Below, one piece after another: positions 36,529 to 49,375 of a stretch of DNA of 64,000 nucleotides (the first letter of the stretch is position 1; each line of letters begins with the position of its first letter). The stretch comes from Tribonema minus. Its lineage: Eukaryota; Sar; Xanthophyceae; Tribonematales; Tribonemataceae. The stretch spans positions 186,001 to 250,000 of the forward strand of contig JAFCMP010000544.1 of the NCBI GenBank assembly GCA_017506865.1, given 5' to 3'. Below the pieces are notes generated by a model. The model saw only the letters and a program-made list of their open reading frames with translations. It was not told the origin of the DNA and did no database searches. The translations under genes were made by a program, and so were the position numbers.

Positions 36529-36809
36529 AGAGACACCATTATGATACATGAAAAGCTGACCCCAAAGTGAGGAGCAGGCCAACGACATTCAATTTGCCTG
36601 TGCGCCGCTGAGCATTGTCTTGGCAGTGTTACTTTATTTCACAAGGTCACGGTGGCCAGATTCATCTTTGAACCCGAATGGCATTCATCAACAAGTATCA
36701 CACACAGAGGAAAGCACTGGGGCCTGACGCACATGTATGTGTTGTGTTGTATAGCTAATAGTATGTGGATGTCACAGCATAGTGTCGTGTGTGGCGCTCA
36801 GTGACACGT

Positions 36810-39800
36810 CTATCGCGAGAAGTCCCCATCAAACCCTATAAAGCCACTGAGCATGAACAGCCGATGGTACGACTTCTTCTCCAGCTTGCTGCACCAGTTC
36901 CAGCAGCTCGTGAGGCGGCCATCAATGCAGCTGCCCGCATCGTTGTTGTTGTCAGCGCCGCTGCCATCAAACGCATGCCTAAAGAAGTCCGCTAGGATGC
37001 GCTGCTGAGCGCGATCGGGGCCCTTGAAAATACGGTTGACGTACTCGAGGGCCCGCCCGTCAGCTGTTGCGGCGTTCTTGAGGCCCTCGAGATAGTCTAT
37101 CACGGCTACAATGGGGGCGAGTATGCGTGGCACTTGGGCATATTTGTCAATGAAGACCAGCGCGTTTGGCACACAGAAGTCCCCCAGGTGCACCACCTGC
37201 GATCCCCGCCAGTGTGCAACGGTTGTTTGCCACTGCGGCTTCGGTAACTTGCCGTGTGCTCCATTGCGGTCTACTGTGGGTGCCGCCGCTGCAGTGCCAT
37301 TGAAAGCTGGACTCAGAACTGGTCGCTTCGGAACTTGCTCAGGTGACAGGCTGTCTGGCACAGCATGGTACCCTCTGAAGGTGCCCAGCACAGGGTACTT
37401 GCTGCCACTGACTCTTCTGATGCATTGCTGCATGAGGGTGCCTACGCGCTCGGCGCCCTGCATGGACAAACAGAATCAAGGTCAATACGAGTTAGAAGTG
37501 CCAAAATTGATGCACCCGTCTAATTGAGCCACAAGCGTGTAAATGACTGATGTCGGACGGCACAGACCCAGCAAGTGTTCCGCATTGCGCATGAGTTTAT
37601 GCGACTTTATAAACTTATGCAGCAATGCATTTTTTGTGTCCAGCCCATGACCAGTGTGCAGCAGCCGAACAAAGAGAGGTCCTGACGCAAACTTACAAAG
37701 CATTTGTTTGTAATCCCGAGCGCCTCAATGGATTTGCACGTGAACTATTGGGCTGCAGTTGCTGCGCCCATGTCTACCTACACACATACATGCAGTGTGC
37801 ATGTCGACAGCACACAACAGGGTCAATGCTTGGCCGCACTTTGTGAAGCCACTCTCTTGGCCTGAATGCGCATAGGCCACCACCTGCACCACGTGCAGCG
37901 CAGCCCTCTGGTGTGCTGACAGACCACAGCCATTGCCACTGGACCCATATAAGGACATCTCATCTCACTTTGCCTGCGTCGCAAGCTGCAGCAGCTCAGA
38001 GTGGCTCGCACGAGTAGCTGTTGTGCGAGAAAAAGTCCAGAATGAATAGTTCCGAGCCCTCTGAACAGCATAGTAATTGCAGCTCCGCAATGCTTTCAGG
38101 ATGAAACGGGCACGGCTGTACGTCAACTCGCGTAGATGTCATGTGGATTGTCAGGGGATGGTATTCGAGCGGTCGTTGAATGGGCGCTAGAAAGTGAGAA
38201 CAAAGACGTACCTGCACACGGTGCAGCCCCTGCCCAGTGTTGCGCAGGCTAGGAGCGCTGCCCTTGAGCATGTCCGCCTCTGCGGCTGACCAGAAGTCCA
38301 GCATGTGCTCTATGATCTGCATACACAAAGAGAAACAGGCGCACGTGTGTCAGCTGCCTACTTCATCATATGCGGGTATCATGGCATGCAGCAACAAGCA
38401 GCATACACAGCCATGTCACCAGCTGAGCTGAACTTGTCTGCCCCATTTCTTTTCAGAGATGGCAGCGCGATTGGTAGGAAAGTAGGCCACTCACGATTGA
38501 GGTACTTGTGCTCGGTAGGCCACGCACACGCAATGCAGGTCTCAGCCATAATTGAAGATATGCCGGTAACTTCTGGTGCAGCAAATGAACTCTTTCTGGA
38601 CCAGCAAACGGCCCCGTTCAAAAAGGCATCTATGAACAGGTTGACACAAACCACCAGCATTGCATGAACAGGTTGACGACACACACCACCAGCAATGCTC
38701 CTACGCCCAGCCAGGGCAGCCGGCATGACCAGTAAAATCACTTGTACAATTACTGGTTGAACAAAGTCGCGGTATGCGGAACCATGAGTACATTGGCTCT
38801 ACGCGTCGTCTCCCATGCTCTGCTCTGGAGCAGACATCACCAGACAAATTGCACCAACAGTGCATGCCCCCCTACATCATCACTGTGTACTAGCCATTAG
38901 CTACACATGCGGTGAACAAATTCGGCCGTTCATCCGTACCTGCAGCCAGAGACACAGCGACTGCAGGACATAGTGCCACTGGTCCACATGGGAATGTGAC
39001 AGGCGCGAGCCTCCTATCAAGTGTTTGATGGTCAGAGTGCTGAAGAAGTCCCCTTGAGGCAAAGGAGCGCCCTTCTGGAACACAAAGGCGGGATCAAAGC
39101 GCTCTTGTAGCAGCTGCATGGTGCAAGCAAGGAGATCATTAGGCGTCAGCTCATGTGAACACAGAATTTACTGAGTTTGCTACATGCGCAGTGTTGGATC
39201 ATAACCTGATCGGAATGATTGCTGAGTGATGCTTGGCTTGACTAATGAATGAGGTTCTCCACGGCTGGCAGACAGTGCGCCCAGTCTGCCTCTGCGATAA
39301 CAGTGAAGGATTCACCACACTGCTAAGCCCGAGCACACGTGCAGCATGGCTCTTTCGCATGCACCTGATGCTGGCATCATCAGTACGTTTTCAGCACTCA
39401 ATTACCTCGCCAATGCAGAAATAGGACCGGTGAGTGCCCAAGCATGATCGACTTATGCTTCACAGTATACGAAGCATGCTTTTGCTATGCAGCCTGGCAA
39501 CAAATCAGTGTCAATGGTAATAAGCTGGTATAGCAAAGGCAAAAATCGTCTGCACGCAGGATGGCACAGCACGAACACCTTACAGTGACCAATACAAATG
39601 TCAAGGTACTCACTGTTGCCCTGAGCTGAACGCTCCATCATTTGATTGACATTCATCACACCAAACATGTTTCGACACTCAAACAGCGTGCTTTGTGCCT
39701 TTGAGGGCTGCACGGAGCCTGCCAACATCAGATCAGCTGGCGTAGGACGATCGATTATCATGAGCCAAATACGCTGACAAATTGCAGCAGTCATGACAGG

Positions 39801-42800
39801 CTCATCTCATACATACGAGAAGCCTGGCATTAATTACTCTTGTGCAACAGTTGTAATCCTTCCCAATCAGCATAGAAGTATGACACAAGCTCACACAAGC
39901 TTGGCGTGGTTGTATACCTGTATCATTCGCATCACAGGGCGAGCATTGAGCATGCAGTAGGCGTCAGCGTCGCCAATGCTATCCAGGAGGCTCTCCACTG
40001 TCTCAACGCTCAGCGGGCGGTCTGGGTGCTGCACAGTGTGGCTGTGCTCGTGCGGGTGGTGGTGGTGGTTGTGGTGATGACCTGCAAGCAAACAACGCAA
40101 ACCTCAGTGTCTCCATATCACAAGTATTGTATTCACCACAGCAGCTCGAATTGTGGTCATTTCTTCACTGAGGCGATTTCGTGTCATCAAAGTATGGTGG
40201 TCCTAAGCGCCAGGCGACTTGAATTCAAAAAGAGGTGGTGGACTGCGAGAATTGCACTGCACCATGTGCTGCAAAACAACTGGCACTACTGCAGGCTTGC
40301 ACAAGATGAGTCAGGCAGCAACTGAGGTAGGTCTATGGCCTATGGTGTGGAGACTTGCAGTGTGATCCCGTGCAAACCTCTGCCACACACAGCATGTCAT
40401 GATGTCAGGCTTCTGCTTCTTGATATCACCAAAATGCTGCTTATGATTAATATTTTATGAACTCAAGTACACAATAATGCTGCTATGCTCTGATTGGGCA
40501 GTACACGCACTGTGGCACATTGCGTCAACTGTATGCGCAGGTCATCATGACTCAGCGCTTTCTTCAGTATTCTCAGCACGCACCATCAGCAACTGCAACC
40601 AGCATATCTACACAAGCTGGTGCGCGGTGATCATGACTGCTAGGATACCAGACGCAGTTTGAGCACTACATAAGCTTGATGTCACCAGCAGCCCGTGACT
40701 TAGTTGACCGTTGCTCACCATTGCCTGCATGCCTTGCTACCTCCGTGCCCGCCTGATTGACGCCGACGCCACGCACTTGCGTGTGCCGAGCGATGACGCG
40801 CGCTCTGGCCTCAGCCTTCGCTCGCATCTCTCGTTCGAGAGTGTCACCACCATCGCTGTGCCAAGGCACAATGGTCTTGGAGGCACGCACCACATCCAGG
40901 TCTTGCAGCAGGGAGTGGTCGCCGTGACCTGCGAGCACCGTCGCCACGGTCTTCATGGGGCACCAGAGGGAACTGCTGATGCCCGCCACGGCGTAGCCTC
41001 GCTGCTGCTGGTGAGAAGCATCCTGTGTGTCCAACAATAAAGTGACAAGGAAGTGATGTGATGTGAACACAGTGCCACATGCGGCTGTGGCTTATCATCG
41101 ATGCGCAGTCCTCCGAAAGTTCAAGCAGCTAAATGCTGCAAATATGTGGCTGACCGCATGGGCACGTGCATCTTGGATGCCTGCTGAGCAGCCTGTAAAT
41201 ACACCTTTGATAGTGTGGCGGCGTGCACCAGATTATTTGGCCAGCAACACGCTTCTTGAGTGCAAGTTCCAGTTGACCCCAGGTCATCTGCGGCATTATG
41301 CATCAACTCACATAAACAAAAAATGGCAGCCAGCACTGTCATTCAATGCAGTTACATCACGAAGGCATGCACCTGCAGGTTTGCCACATCATTGTGCAAT
41401 CTGAACAAGTAGATTGCCCGCAGCGTCCAAGCGTTGAACATGCATATGCGTTCTGCCCAATGTGGCCATCCTACATACCGCTACCCAATACCTAACAACA
41501 GTCAGATATTGTAAAGCCCCACTTGACAATCAAATGCTGGACAGTGGTCATACATACCAAGCCACCACAACAAACATTGCAACTAACAGCCACTGCTGGC
41601 CCAAGTGCACTTGCCTGCAGCATTGCCAGCATCTTCCCGTACTCTGTCCGCATTTTGTCGGGATTCATGATCTGTAAAATGGACCGCAGTGAGATGGCAT
41701 TGGCACATCAACACATTGTTGCATGTCTGATTTGGCACAGATCACTGATATCTGCAAAAAAAGGTGCTGGGACAACAATGGCCTTTCAAAGGCTTCTAAT
41801 TGTGAGACATGTATCATCAATGTAAGATGGAGCGTGCAGAGCTTGGGTGTGAGTTCGCATTTTGTTTCCTTTGACAAAGCTGATCATGTCAGAATCAATA
41901 GCCAGTAAGCTCACCAGCGGGCAGCACCTGGTTTTCTGCACTGTGGTTTGCAACAATTTCAGTCCAAGAAATGCATGGCATGATGTTGACACGTATGCAT
42001 CTACACATGTTTGCACGATGAAAGCTGATGCTGACATTTGCCTTGCCCCACTTCAGTAAGCGCCTGCGCTGTTGTACATTGCACCATTGCGCACTGCATC
42101 ACAAGTACTCTGAAGCAAACTGATGACCGCAAACAGATATATGGCAGATATGTAAAGGCTTTGACAGAGCACTGACCATAAGCTACTGCTGTTGCCAGAC
42201 TGCTTTAAGCTCAACAAAGCGGCAACGAATGCAACAACGCGTAAATGTTCCATTTTTGCCTCTACTCAGAGGTACACAACACCGTACAGCCTTTAAATAA
42301 ACAGTAGTGAAGGCTGCCCAAAAGCCCATCGAAACACAAAGCAACCATACCACACACAGCGTGCTGCTCTTTACCTTGTATCTGCGGCCAGCCTCAAAAG
42401 CCTGCTGCAGAAACGTCCTCCTGTTTGCGCCAGCCGGCGCTCCTTTGCCATAGTGCGATGCAGCACCTGCTGAGCCGCCCCTCCCCATACAGCCATTGCT
42501 TCTGACAAGCTTTCCTCCGCCAGCACCATCGCCACTGCTGCTGCTCCCGCTGTTTGCAGCTATTGCTAAACCCTCCATGAGATGGCACATTTTGCTGAGC
42601 TCGCGGTTCGCCACCTCTGCCCTGCCGCCATATGACACCACGTCGACTTTCTCTGTGTACTGGCTCACTCCCAGCGACCCAAGCAGGACCTGGATGCAAC
42701 AGCACAGCAGTGACATTTGCGTTGAACTCATTATTAAGAAACAGCATCAGTTCATGATCAAATTGTCATTCAAAACGATCAAAAATTGGCATGTGTCACT

Positions 42801-43683
42801 ATGAGCCATGTCATTGGACAACCACAAGTGAGCATACCGGCGCATTTGCAAACTCTCAAGCCTTTACATCAGACGTGCGGCTTGACGCACCTGCAGTAGA
42901 GCTCGTTCACCCTCATTCAGTCGTACTGGAGTCACAGAAGTGCGCTTTTGCAGACGGGCCAGGTGCTTCCGCTCTGCATCAGTGCCCTCCATACAGACGC
43001 CAGTGGCGCTGCTGCCGGTTCCTGTTTCTGTGCTATACTCACGAACCCATGATTTGCCAACGGGACCAGTTGCAGGCTGTGGGGCAGCCGTCGGTGAAGC
43101 CAACACCCGGTGCTTTCTGCGCTGGAAGCCAGGAGGTAGGGCTGGGCCGATGAAGCCCTCATCCGAGGGCAAAGGTGGCGGTGGCGTGCTTCGTCCCTCG
43201 CCATTGTCAGCTGCCGCAAGTGGTTCAGGCTGCTCCAGCGGCCGCTTGACCCCCTTTTGCGCAACCTGCGACAAGCGAAAAGTAATTGTGTTCTTCATCA
43301 TCTTGAAGATACCAGAAGCCCCAAAACTAGGTTGAAGGTCTCTTGGTATTTTATGAGAGTGCAGGCGGTACAGCAGATGCTCTTGTCTCCAAAAAAGACA
43401 CCAAAGTCAAGTGAACTGTAACAGTTTACGGTGGATGGCTATGACGCAACTTAAAAGGCCTGGCTGTGTGCCTGCGGCGATCGCCCTTGCGATGAAGTGA
43501 TTGAAAGCAGAGTTTACAATACTCCTCGTCGCACTCCACGCACACCAGCACCGCAGCTGTGTCCTCGCACTCTGTGCAAAAGGATTGGGCACAACAGATT
43601 TCGAACTGAGGGTTGTTGTCGCCGCCAGTTTCAGTGTTGCCCTGAGGTGACCCAGGGCTGCCGCCTGATGAAAGGCGCTTCAT
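36810..43683 (-). CDS. B-box zinc finger plus DUF2009 (UPF0652-like) protein
   Basis: The first exon has ATG at 43683 and a B-box finger CTECEDTAAVLVCVECDEEY...LHRKGDRRRH. Following exons join in phase: 43265-42891, 42689-42375, 41671-41615, 41022-40719, 40081-39918, 39773-39579, 39113-38940, 38316-38212 and 37457-36810, together 779 codons including the stop. Landmarks are EYTEKVDVVSYGG, INMNPDKMRTEYGK-like text (IMNPDKMRTEYGK), a His-rich stretch, FGVMNVNQMMERSAQGN and the C-terminal NNNDAGSCIDGRLTS...GFIGFDGDF. These fit the eukaryotic DUF2009 family, some members of which I recall having a B-box; the cellular role is unknown. The junction from the B-box exon to 43265 does not resolve to a phase-0 GT donor. 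An alternative start exists at 43301 (MMKNTITFRL). The intron after 41615 begins with GC. Confidence 0.62.
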
Positions 43684-44379
43684 GTGAAGTCTCAATCCTC
43701 ATGCGGTGAAGCCCGGCACGCCCAACCTCAAAAGCTTTGCAATTCACTGAACTTCAACTTGAAGTTCTAGAATATATGCACTCAGCAGTACTCAGCATGA
43801 TGTGGCTACTGTAGCATTGAGCAGCACTTGGCCAAAACGCGTTCGACATGTCAGTTGGCACCATTGAGGCACACGCTGTGTGCGCCTGGACAGACTACGG
43901 TGATTGATGTATAGATGATCATCTCAGCCGAATAGGCACTTTTTTTTTTAACAAGAATACCAGAATACCAGCGAAGATGCACCATCAACAACAGTGCCCT
44001 GCATAGAACCACACAATCACACGAAATATGCCAGGGCAATGAATATGACTGCACAACCAAGACACAATGCTTTGCCAGCAGGGTCTACAGAACCACATCC
44101 ATGCAGTGATAGCAAGTGGAAGGTGACATGGCAAGGTTATACGGCAAGAACGATTGAAGTGCAGACTGACAATCGAGTGCATCAGACGTGTGCGGGAGCA
44201 AGTCTTCTCGTTCATTAGGCCATGTACAGGCTTGGTACAATGCTCTGCCTGATTGCTTGAGCAGGACGGCATGGCCACGGGGGGTAGGCCTGCCCAAGCG
44301 CGCCTTCAACAGCAAGGCCTTGTGAGCACGTATGACAGCACTGTACGCGCAGGTCGTGTGGCAAGGTTGCTGCTGCCAC

Positions 44380-47300
44380 TCAAGCCTCCAGACCGCCGCC
44401 GACCTTGACGCTCTTGAAGCGGGCTGCCGCCACCTGCAGTAGGACAAGCCACGAGGTACATGCACCATGTTTCAAAAAAGGGGAAGCCAAGAGCATCATT
44501 TGCCTTGGTGTTTCCATACTTGAGCAAACAGGTGATGCTAGGCTGTCTGTATGTGCACAGAGAGGGTTTTGCATGCTATATTGCAGCACAGCAAGTGCAG
44601 ATGCGACGCTGCGAATACTGTCAGCAGTGCACCTTCCGCATCGCACATTGTATGGTACCGGCAACTTGCCAACAGGCAGGCGTGTGGTGCAGGTGTGACC
44701 AGCCACGTGCAAAGGCTTACACGAAGCGGAATCCTCAAGCGCATATGGCAAGGTTTCTACATGAACGCGTGAATACTGAAGCAAAGGTGCGGGTTCGAGT
44801 CCTGCCAGTGACATTGCCCTTTACACATATGTCAGTGCCACCAAGGCAAAAGGTAAGCTAGAAGGAGTGGTGCAAGAGGGGACGGCGCCCTGTGCGCGAA
44901 CCGAGTCAAGGGTTGTCGCACACTACGTACATCACAGGGCAAATGCAACAGTCATGCCACAATGCGATTTGCAGCCAACTTAAAGGCGGCAGCGCTCTAA
45001 GGTTGTTGAACATTTTCGTTGCCCTGCCAGGCGGGGAGGGGCTGGGCAGGACCCTGACTTCTTCACCTTGTCCATGTGCATACATGTACAACAGCTTAGA
45101 ATTGGCGAGCTGTGACTGACCTGCTTGCGGCTGAGCTTGGGGGCCTCGGCCGCCTTGGGCACCTGTTGATGATATGACAACATGAGCAGCATTTTTGTCT
45201 TGTCGGAGCTCGTCATTTCTCATCAAGTCCCCACAGGGCAAAAGTTGTGCACCTGAAGTTGTGCGCCTACTCCAGAGTACACAAGTGAATCTCAGCTCCA
45301 ACCAGGGTAGCATGTCAGCTACTGCAGTCATGAAAATGACACCTACAGTCAACTTCTGACCTACAGTCAACTTCGCCCGGTGTACAGTCAAAGTCTCCCA
45401 ACAGATTGCGCAAGGAGTATAATTCCAAAGCATCATCAGCCGGTCAAAGCACGCTTTGCGCAAGGAGTACAACTCAAAGAATCAGCCGGCCAAAAGCACG
45501 CTTTCAACAAACATCGTTGTGATGAAAAACGAATCAAAGAGATCGTCGAGCTCCAGGTGACAAGGGATGGTTAGCCGCAAGTGCCCTCGTTGTGATACTA
45601 TCATATTCATGCCAATGCCAAGACATTTGCAGCATGGCTACCTAAAGCCTGTTGCACTGTAGCACCTGCACGCATTTAACTCCTGCATAAGCATGCACAA
45701 GCAAGGGGCCTTTTAACAGGTTATTGAAAGCACGTTGAAAGCAGAAGAGGATGGTTGCAAAGCTGACCTGGACGGCCTTCTCGGCGAGGATGAGCTCAAA
45801 GTGGCCAGGGGTGCTCATGTAGGCGTTGATGCGGCCGTGGGCTCGGTACTGCACACATTCAGAGCGAGCACGCAGGGCAGAATGAGTTAAGAATCATACC
45901 CGCCCTCAGTGAGACCTAGTTCTGCATTTGCGACCAATGGCATCATGCAAGATGGTGTAGCACTCATGCACAGCAGCCACACATGTGTGATATCCACTGG
46001 ACTAGCGGCAATGCAGTGCTGACCATGTGACAATGCAAAGTAGTCGAGTCAAATCAGGAGCGTGTTCATTCCTCAAGATGCACTCTTGTGTCACCGCTTG
46101 CTGTCACCACCGCCAACTAAACAGATGGTGTGATGTGCAATACTGCAAACCGGCACCAAAATGGTCTTCCAATGCAGCCGCGGTAGTTCTTCAGTCATGA
46201 CAAGGGCATTGCTGTGGGAACAACCGAGGTTCCCAGCACAGCACAGCGCAGCAGGCAGAAAGCATATACAACAGCAGATGCTCTTAATTCCTGCGATACA
46301 CATACTTGCCCTGGCTCTACGCTGCATCAACACCTGCTGACAGCCAAGCACTGGTCAGTTGCTGGTTGGCGAACCAGGAGTAGGTACAGTAGGTATACAA
46401 GGACAGGACTTACCGTGCGCCTGCGCTGCTGTGGTGCGTGGTTGGCCATGATGTGTGTGATGACAAGCTTGTCGACATCCAGCCCCTTGGTCTGCAATCA
46501 AGCAACGTAGGGCACGCAACGATGGGTAAAAACGGTGACGCGAAACAGAGGATATGTAGACATGAGGATAGACCCGTGCCCTGCTTCGCAGATGAGGGCG
46601 CAGTAAGTGTGACAAAAGAAATTGTAGCAACCAAGCCAAAAAAAGTACGGCTAGTGTGCACAATAAACCTTTTTATGGGCCTTTTGTTTGCTTGCACATT
46701 TGATGCGATGTAGTGAGTGCAAGCGATGTCATCGCCGCGGATAAGCAAAGAGCATCCTGCAGACGGCGTCAAGCAGACAGTACAGCTTCGGAAAGCTGGA
46801 CTCGCGCGCCTACATAATCTGCTAGCCATGCCGCTTTGCGTAGAGTGCAATCATGCCGTAATTGGCCTATACGCCATGCTGACGCTACGTTCGGGGCGTG
46901 AGCTTCGCATCATGTAATTATTGTGAGTGTGCCAAGCCACATGTGTTTGCTACTGAGAGCGTTCCATTGTCAACAAGGTACACAACACTGCTGGTGGGGC
47001 CATTGTCTAGATCAGCGTTGTGCATTGCATACACAGATAGCGGGCGGAACCACAACAAAGCCCTTGCGCTGCTACTGCAGCCAGAGCGGCATCCGGTCTG
47101 CTTTGCAGGCGAGTACAATAATGCACACAGTAGGAGCCAGCGCGTACGGAGGGCTTCAACTCTGCTGAGGATTTGCAATTCCTGCGCCAGTATGGCTACT
47201 GCACGTCTTGGATGCAGCTGCCCAGCATTTTTCAGAGCTTTGAGGTTGCACAAAGCTGGTGCCTCCTCTTTACCTCGGGTCTCTAGACGCTGTACGTCAA

Positions 47301-48971
47301 AACCTCGCTTTGAGTCATATATTATCGAAAACAAGCCTCCGAAGCTACAAATCTGGCAAAGACCCCTGATTGAACAACGTTTGCCAACGCCCTTCAAACT
47401 CAAAAGCGCAAAATGCGCCCAAAACACTAAGGCCTTGTGTCTGAATAGCAATTCTAACCTCAGAATGATATTGCCCAAGAAGATTGGTGAGCAGCGCAGA
47501 AGCTGCAACTGCATAAACAATTCCGTGAGTGTGCCTCAAGTGCAGCAGAGGAGTCCACACTTGAGAGACTTTGAACAGCAGGTACCGACCCAAGGATGAC
47601 GGCAGCTGACACGACCAATGTTATGACTGTGCAATCAGCCTCAACAACAATCACTGGCATCCTGCAAAAGTGCATGTTTTTCACCAATGCGTTCAAACTA
47701 CCAGAACTTCATTTCAACAATTGAAGTTTGGTTCCACTCACCACAGCGTTGGACTCAGCGTTCTTCACCAGGCCCAGCACCACCTTAGTCGCCTTCTGCG
47801 GCCAGCGGACCTTGTCGCCAGGGGCGTTGACAAGCTTGCCCTGGGCATGCCTGCCCACGCCACCAGTGAACTTAGTGAAGGTCACAGCGCGCTTGAACTT
47901 GAGCACATCCTCCAAGAAGCGCACCGCCTCCACGCAAGACTTGCCCCTGTTGAGATGCAGAAACAATGCACGGACGCCCATGGCTATGAAGCGGCTGGCA
48001 CAGGCTCTTGCGGTTGGAAAGTGGAGGTGGCTGGAACCGTGCCACAAGTCAGTCGCATGCAGACATGATGCAGCATACCCTGTGTGTTGCTGACCCGTCA
48101 GTTCAGACACAGCTAAGATGTTGTGACGCCTTACATCACAAGGCAGGTGCTGCAAGAATGGTTTCCCTGCATTCCTGGCAGGCACCACACCTGCTGGGTG
48201 AACTCTTGATTCCTGCTGACTGTCAAACAAAATGGACTTACGTACTGACGCAACCTAACAGAGTGCTTCTCGTGCGTATTGGCGCATTGAAAAGGAATCA
48301 TCATCAAGAGCCAAAGCAGTAAGACGTCCAGGCTGTGCCTGCAGCATCCCCTCCTCCGCCTGTCAGCTCACAGCCGCCTTTGGCAGTCCTCCAATTCCAT
48401 CGCTGCTCCCAGGCTCCAGCACTGCCAGTGTCCGCATCGCCAACCCAGCAGCCATGTGACCCGTTTCACGACAATCGCATGCCCCGCACAACCGCACCAT
48501 ACGCTGTACTGCGGTTGCAGGCTGCGCCCTATACCTGATGTTGTGGGCAACCTCGCGCAGGTGCTTGAAGTGGCAGCGCAGGTAAGCGCCGCGGGCCTTC
48601 GACGCTTTCGCCGGGTTCTCGGCTTCCTTCCTGCGAAATGCAAGCAGGGAGCAGCAGCAGCACACTCAGCTGCAGCACACTCCGCGAAAGCCGGATGCCG
48701 CAAAGGTGTGTGCTATGTTGGCAACATTGCATGCCAAGCACCGGTCTTGCAGCTCGTAGACTAGCCCTAGATTGCATTGATACACTCAAGCCTTCTCTAC
48801 GCGGAGATCAGCGCTTGTCTGCTCTTTGCTGCCGCTAGTGAAGTTGATCAGGCTGTGATCCCTAGCACCGCAAGCATCGCCAGACACATCAGATGACGCC
48901 AGCTTGCAGCGCATCCATCCAGGCCTTGTTATGCTACGCCAGCGCGAGCATACTCACGCGTAACGCGTCAT
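44380..48971 (-). CDS. RPL17: 60S ribosomal protein L17 (uL22)
   Basis: Seven exons give 189 residues with all phases consistent: 48971-48958 (14 bp, MTRYA), 48630-48535, 47946-47742, 46491-46414, 45848-45768, 45162-45121 and 44433-44380. The product begins MTRYAKEAENPAKASKARG and continues through HFKHLREVAHNIR, FLEDVLKFKRAVTFTKF, GGVGRHAQGK, RWPQKATKVVLGLVKNAESNA, KGLDVDKLVITHI, QQRRRTYRAHGRINAYMS and HFELILAEK to a basic tail. This matches plant and animal RPL17, a large-subunit protein lining the exit tunnel, at close to the usual length (about 176-184). The frames are clean. The very short first exon and long introns (1.25 kb for intron 3) are notable. Its 5' end faces the zinc-finger gene at 49376, 404 bp away. 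Confidence 0.93.
45520..45592 (-). repeat. Dispersed repeat, copy 3 (partial)
   Basis: The reverse complement retains GHLRLTIPCHLELDDL, matching the same part of the copies at 7.9 and 61.7 kb. It lies in RPL17 intron 5. Only about 70 bp remain. Confidence 0.55.
46740..47600. other. Open stretch inside RPL17 intron 3
   Basis: This part of the intron is open on both strands for 200 or more codons (plus 46898-47599, minus 47520-46918). Neither product is recognisable, and neither has splice or start context. It may be an inserted fragment of another gene or element, or chance. Confidence 0.3.
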
Positions 48972-49375
48972 GGCTCCCCGCCCCGCTGAAGACTATCACC
49001 ACAGCTTTACGGCCACCGACCGATTTTTGAGCACTGCCGTGAAGTGAAAAACCAACGTGTTGCACCTCGCTCTCCCTGTCTCAGCCACTTCGTCGCTACT
49101 GCCGTGAAGCTCGTTGCGTGCGTGGATTGTTGGTGTTCACCACTCGCAGCTATACCTGGCGGCGCTTTCCACAGGCAGCAGGTGAGGGTCGGACACCGCT
49201 GTTTGTCGGGGTTCATGACAAGCAGCCCTCTCAGCCGCAGCGTAATCTGCCCAAGACTGGCTGGCGGAGTCTATATATCACCACATTCATCTGCCAGGAG
49301 CTTGTTGCATCGGTCAACTTCATGCTGATTTTCATGGTCAAGCATCGCTTTGGTTTGTCCGGCAGACGAATCAAG
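48972..49375. promoter_or_regulatory. Divergent intergenic region RPL17 / zinc finger
   Basis: The start codons of RPL17 (minus) and the zinc-finger gene (plus) are 404 bp apart. The segment contains three copies of CTGCCGTGAAG (around 49033, 49096 and nearby variants), which could be shared control sites or chance. Confidence 0.35.

Noticed and set aside
44788-44806. Exact tRNA B-box-like GGTTCGAGTCC with a fitting T-arm in an RPL17 intron
   Set aside because: No acceptor-stem partner about 65 bases upstream and no good A box, so neither a tRNA nor a SINE can be supported.
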